Shown: positions 60,917 to 64,000 of the stretch, one piece after another
Position numbering within the stretch: position 1 is the stretch's first letter
Layout of the letters: each line of letters begins with the position of its first letter
NCBI RefSeq assembly: GCF_004336745.1
Contig: NZ_SJXD01000029.1
Location: 174,584 to 238,583 of the forward strand
Source of the DNA: Roseococcus sp. SYP-B2431
Lineage (GTDB): Bacteria > Pseudomonadota > Alphaproteobacteria > Acetobacterales > Acetobacteraceae
Direction: 5' to 3'
DNA: 64,000 bases
Made by a program: the position numbers and the translations under genes
Notes under the pieces: model-generated
The model's input: the letters and a program-made list of their open reading frames with translations, nothing else
Told to the model about the DNA's origin: nothing
Databases searched by the model: none

Positions 60917-62131
60917 TCAATCACCGGGATCGTTCACCAGCCCGTGGTGCAGCCGGTGGACGGTCGCGGCGACGGCTGCATCGAGGCCGGGCCGGGCGTA
61001 ATAGGTGCCGCGGACATGCAGGGCCGCGCCGAGGAGGCGCAGGAAGGCCTCGGCCAGGGCCGGGTCCGGGGGAGGCGCGCCGCGCCAGAACTCGCCGGGC
61101 GGGCCTTCGAAGGCCAGGCCGGGGATGCGGTAGATCGCCTGGCCCAGCGCCAGCACCGGCCGCCCCAGCGTCAGGGCCTGCAGGGCGGCCGTGCTGTTCA
61201 CCGTCACCAGGCCGCGCGCCGCCGCCAGCATCGGCTCCAGCGCGCCGGCGCCGAGGAAGGCCACGCGGCCTGCGATCCCGGCCGCCTCGGCCATCCGCCG
61301 GATGCGGCGCGGCCAGTTCTTCAGCCCGGGGTCGAGCGGGTGGAGCTTGACGGCCAGCTGCGCCTCCGGCGGCGCATGGGCGGCGAAGGACCGCATGGCC
61401 TCGGCGATCGGGGTGTCCATGTCCGGATAGGGCGAATAGGCGCGGATGGAATAGTCGTTCTCCATCTGCATGGCGAAGAGGAAGACCGGCCCCCGCGCGG
61501 CGGCCTGGGCGAAACCGGCCGCGGAACGGCGGGCCTCGCCGCGCTGGCGGAGCAGCCGCCAGCCCATGCCGGGATAGACCAGCAGCGGATGGTGCAGCGT
61601 GGCCCGGCGGTAGTGCGGGAAGGGCCAGGGCAGCAGGTTGGACAGGTGGTAAGCCATGTCCCAGAGGGCCCGCCGCCGGAAGCTGTCCTGGTGGAGCACC
61701 CGCGTGTCGAGCGGCGGCAGGTCGGCGGCGCGGCGCAGGATCTCCGCCGGATCGCGCGGGAAGCGGCTTTCGCCGTTCATGCCGTCGCGCTCGACGACCA
61801 GCCAGTCGGGCCGGAGATAGCCGAAATCCGTGACAGTGACGGCGACGCCGAGCGGGCGGGCGGCGGCGATGGCCGGGCGGTGATAGGGGCGCTGCTCGCC
61901 CAGCAGGACCAGATCGGTGATGGCGTGCTCCGCGAGAAAGCCGGCGACGAAGCCGGGCCAGTCCCCGAAGCGGCCGCGATACGCCGTGGCGCCCGGCTCC
62001 CGCCAGAACAGCCGGTCCCCCAGGCAGAGGTCGATGCGATGGACCTCGTGGCCCAACGCCCGCAGCCCGCGGCCCACCTCCGCCGCGTAGGGCGAGGTCG
62101 GGCCCTGCAGGAAGAGGAAGCGGCGCGGCAT
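60917..62131 (-). CDS. KpsS-like capsule biosynthesis protein
   Basis: A 404-residue protein of the Capsule_synth (KpsS/KpsC) group, with the opening RRFLFLQGPTSPYAAEVGRG, the middle VFLFAMQMENDYSIRAYSPY and LAVKLHPLDPGLKNWPRR, and the end RGLVTVNSTAALQALTLGRP. KpsS and KpsC add Kdo residues that link capsule to its lipid anchor. KpsC, KpsMTED and the polymerase are not in the window. The sugar donor is not proven. Confidence 0.85.
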   Translation of the reverse strand: MPRRFLFLQGPTSPYAAEVGRGLRALGHEVHRIDLCLGDRLFWREPGATAYRGRFGDWPGFVAGFLAEHAITDLVLLGEQRPYHRPAIAAARPLGVAVTVTDFGYLRPDWLVVERDGMNGESRFPRDPAEILRRAADLPPLDTRVLHQDSFRRRALWDMAYHLSNLLPWPFPHYRRATLHHPLLVYPGMGWRLLRQRGEARRSAAGFAQAAARGPVFLFAMQMENDYSIRAYSPYPDMDTPIAEAMRSFAAHAPPEAQLAVKLHPLDPGLKNWPRRIRRMAEAAGIAGRVAFLGAGALEPMLAAARGLVTVNSTAALQALTLGRPVLALGQAIYRIPGLAFEGPPGEFWRGAPPPDPALAEAFLRLLGAALHVRGTYYARPGLDAAVAATVHRLHHGLVNDPGD

Positions 62132-62205
62132 GTCGCCCTGGGATAGACCGGCTTGCGGTGGGTTGGAATGCGTGTCCGACTCCGCTCCAAAGAGGAGGAA
62201 CGGGA

Positions 62206-63351
62206 ATGGCCAATCTGGCGGAGACCTCGCTGGCGGAGACCTTGCGGGCGGCCCTGGCCCTGCCGGGCTGGGCGGCGCATCTGGGCGGCGTGGATCCGGC
62301 GGTGGCGCGGCTCGCCGACCTGCCGGTGCTTCGGAAATCCGGACTGCCGGCGATGCAGAAGGGGGCGCCGCCCTTTGCCGGCTTCGCGCCCGGCCCGGCC
62401 GGCTTCGCCCGGCTCTTCGCCTCGCCTGGGCCGATCTTCGAGGGCATGCCGGACCGCCCCGATCCCTGGCGCTTCGCCCCGGCGCTGCGCGAGGCGGGAA
62501 TCGGCCCCGGCACGATCCTGCTCAACTGCCTCGCCTATCACCTGACGCCGGGCGGCTTCATTTTCGACTCGGCGGCCCGCAGCCTGGGCGCCGCGGTGAT
62601 CCCGGGCGGGCCGGGGAACACCGAGGCGCTGCTGCATGTGCTCGAGGCCTATCGCCCCACCGCCTATGCGGGCACGCCCGACTTCCTGAAGATCCTGCTG
62701 GAGGCCGCCGGCAAGGCCGGGCTGGACGCCAGCTGCCTGACCCGCGCGGTGGTCTCCGGCGCCGCCTTCCCGCCCTCGCTGCGCGACTGGGTGGCCGGGC
62801 GCGGCATCGCCGCCATCGAGGCCTATGGCACGGCCGAGCTCGGCCTGGTCGCCCACACCACGGCGGACGGCGCGGCGGGCATGGCGGTGGCGCCCGGAAT
62901 CCTCCTGGAAATCGTCTGTCCCGGCACCGGCGAGCCTCTTCCCGAGGGCGAGGTGGGCGAGGTGGTCGTCACCATCCCGGACCCCGCGCATCCCATCCTG
63001 CGCTTCTCCCCGGGCGACATGTCCGCCTTCCTGCCCGGCGCGACGCGAATCCGAGGCTGGATGGGCCGCGCCGATCAGACCGCCAAGGTGAAGGGCATGT
63101 TCGTGCGTCCCGAGCAGGTCGCCGCCATCTCCCGCGCGCATCCCGCGCTCGGTCGGCTGCGGCTGGTCATCACGCGCGAAGGGGAGGTCGACGCCATGTG
63201 CCTCCTGGCCGAGGCCGAGGACGCATCGATGGCGGCGCCGCTGGCGGCGACGCTGCACGCCGCCACCGGCCTGCGCGGCCGCGTGGAGCTCCGCCCGCGC
63301 GGCAGCCTCCCCACCGACGGCCGCGTCATCGCCGACGAACGGCCGCTGTGA
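62206..63351 (+). CDS. Short phenylacetate-CoA-ligase-like AMP-binding enzyme
   Basis: A 381-residue adenylate-forming enzyme close to PaaK but shorter than its usual 430. The motif AYGTAELGLVAH corresponds to the A5 Y-G-T-T-E box. The ATP motif A3 (usually S-S-G-T-T-G) is not visible; the sequence there reads FAGFAPGPAGFARLF, so adenylation needs testing. The C-terminal subdomain has GWMGRADQTAKVKGMFVRPE and GRVIADERP. AGAGGAGG precedes the ATG. It is divergent from the KpsS-like gene. Confidence 0.8.
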   Translation: MANLAETSLAETLRAALALPGWAAHLGGVDPAVARLADLPVLRKSGLPAMQKGAPPFAGFAPGPAGFARLFASPGPIFEGMPDRPDPWRFAPALREAGIGPGTILLNCLAYHLTPGGFIFDSAARSLGAAVIPGGPGNTEALLHVLEAYRPTAYAGTPDFLKILLEAAGKAGLDASCLTRAVVSGAAFPPSLRDWVAGRGIAAIEAYGTAELGLVAHTTADGAAGMAVAPGILLEIVCPGTGEPLPEGEVGEVVVTIPDPAHPILRFSPGDMSAFLPGATRIRGWMGRADQTAKVKGMFVRPEQVAAISRAHPALGRLRLVITREGEVDAMCLLAEAEDASMAAPLAATLHAATGLRGRVELRPRGSLPTDGRVIADERPL

Positions 63352-63505
63352 CGTCTCCGGGCGATCGGCTTTCATGCCGTGCGAGGGAGGGGAGGCGCGC
63401 CTCGCACGGCACGGCCGATCTGGCGCCTGATTGACAGCACGACGCGAAAACGCTTGAACGCGCCGGCTTCCATCGGACGGGTGAGCGCGAGCGCGCCCGA
63501 ACTGA

Positions 63506-63588
63506 GGAGGGGTGCCCGAGTGGCTAAAGGGGACGGACTGTAAATCCGTTGGCTTGCGCCTACGCTGGTTCGAATCCAGCCCCCTCCA
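63506..63588 (+). tRNA. tRNA-Tyr (anticodon GTA)
   Basis: Class II tRNA with acceptor GGAGGGG/CCCCTCC, anticodon loop CTGTAAA (GTA), a variable arm and T-loop TTCGAAT. The 3' end is A followed by TA, so CCA is not encoded here. Confidence 0.95.
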
Positions 63589-63707
63589 TATTCCCCGGTG
63601 GCAGCGGGCCCCGTCGCGCCGCGGCGAGGCTCCTGACGGCGTCCCGGCCTGGACCGAAATCCAGGGCGATCAGGCGCGGAACTATGGTAGCGATAATCCG
63701 CCTCGGC

Positions 63708-63781
63708 GCGGGTGTAGCTCAATGGTAGAGCACCAGCCTTCCAAGCTGGCTACGGGGGTTCGATTCCCCTCACCCGCTCCA
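63708..63781 (+). tRNA. tRNA-Gly (anticodon TCC)
   Basis: A 74-nt cloverleaf with acceptor GCGGGTG/CACCCGC, anticodon loop CTTCCAA (TCC), T-loop TTCGATT and encoded CCA. It lies in the conserved tRNA-Tyr, tRNA-Gly, tuf order. Confidence 0.96.
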
Positions 63782-63875
63782 ATCTCCACGGAGATGGGGG
63801 GTGGTGCTCCCATGGTGCTGCCTCCCGCCAAGCGCGGCTTCTGGAACGATCAATTCTCGGAGCGGGACCCTAGCG

Positions 63876-64000
<125 letters not shown>

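Noticed and set aside
58743..61001. Plus-strand 752-codon frame across the nitrilase and glycosyltransferase
   Set aside because: It spans two well-supported reverse-strand genes and shows no protein family.

Overview
The window is a contiguous piece of a very GC-rich alphaproteobacterial chromosome. Gene content and protein style point to the Acetobacteraceae, most likely Roseomonas or a relative, but no 16S gene is present and this is inference. Supporting signs are the alphaproteobacterial rpoZ-rsh and acpS-lepB-rnc-era-recO-parC orders, an ECF sigma/NrsF pair with a GTAACC-type promoter, a Bpt-type aminoacyl transferase, DUF6481 and DUF1185 proteins, and seven intact plus one broken Bug/TctC periplasmic binding protein genes without any TctA/TctB membrane genes.

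Layout. 1-6.8 kb: Bug receptor (cut by the window start), adenosine deaminase, serC, then a reverse-strand catabolic-looking run (Rieske ferredoxin, two paralogous amidohydrolases, a Gly-zipper lipoprotein, an ABM-domain protein). A single type I-E-like CRISPR repeat lies just downstream of the Rieske gene. 6.9-13.2 kb: Bug receptor, GlsB and YihY membrane proteins, an HtrA-like protein that has lost its catalytic triad, CinA, PgpA and a lytic transglycosylase. 13.3-20.4 kb: dapA and smpB with two hydratase paralogs between them, an alpha/beta hydrolase, a Bug receptor, a molybdopterin oxidoreductase, glutathione peroxidase and folK. 20.4-29.7 kb: a dense housekeeping run rpoZ, rsh, acpS, lepB, rnc, era, small membrane protein, recO, parC, with start/stop overlaps at most junctions from lepB on. 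29.7-35.1 kb: bpt, small stress-like genes including a 45-residue protein with its own promoter, an agmatinase-type ureohydrolase, tRNA-Arg, an aminotransferase and a gene-poor stretch.

35.4-40.7 kb is the most interesting metabolic locus: a carboxymuconolactone-decarboxylase-fold protein, DUF1185, an enamidase-like amidohydrolase, a flavin reductase, a Bug receptor, a short CitE-like lyase and a convergent MarR regulator. It reads as a self-contained uptake and ring-opening pathway for an unknown, perhaps N-heterocyclic, substrate. 41-46.8 kb: hybrid histidine kinase, a decayed divergent LysR/Bug pair, M29 aminopeptidase and an IalB-like secreted protein. 47.2-55.2 kb: tRNA-Ser, sigma/anti-sigma pair, three Bug receptors, UdgX with DUF2945, an LLM monooxygenase, DUF4189 and tRNA-Lys. 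55.2-64 kb: the divergent epmB/epmA pair for EF-P lysylation, an MFS carrier, a D-carbamoylase-like nitrilase, a glycosyltransferase and KpsS-like pair, a short PaaK-like ligase, tRNA-Tyr, tRNA-Gly and the start of tuf.

No insertion sequence, integrase, prophage or cas gene was recognised. Apart from the isolated repeat there is no CRISPR array. All family names come from reading translated sequence and motifs; no database search was run.
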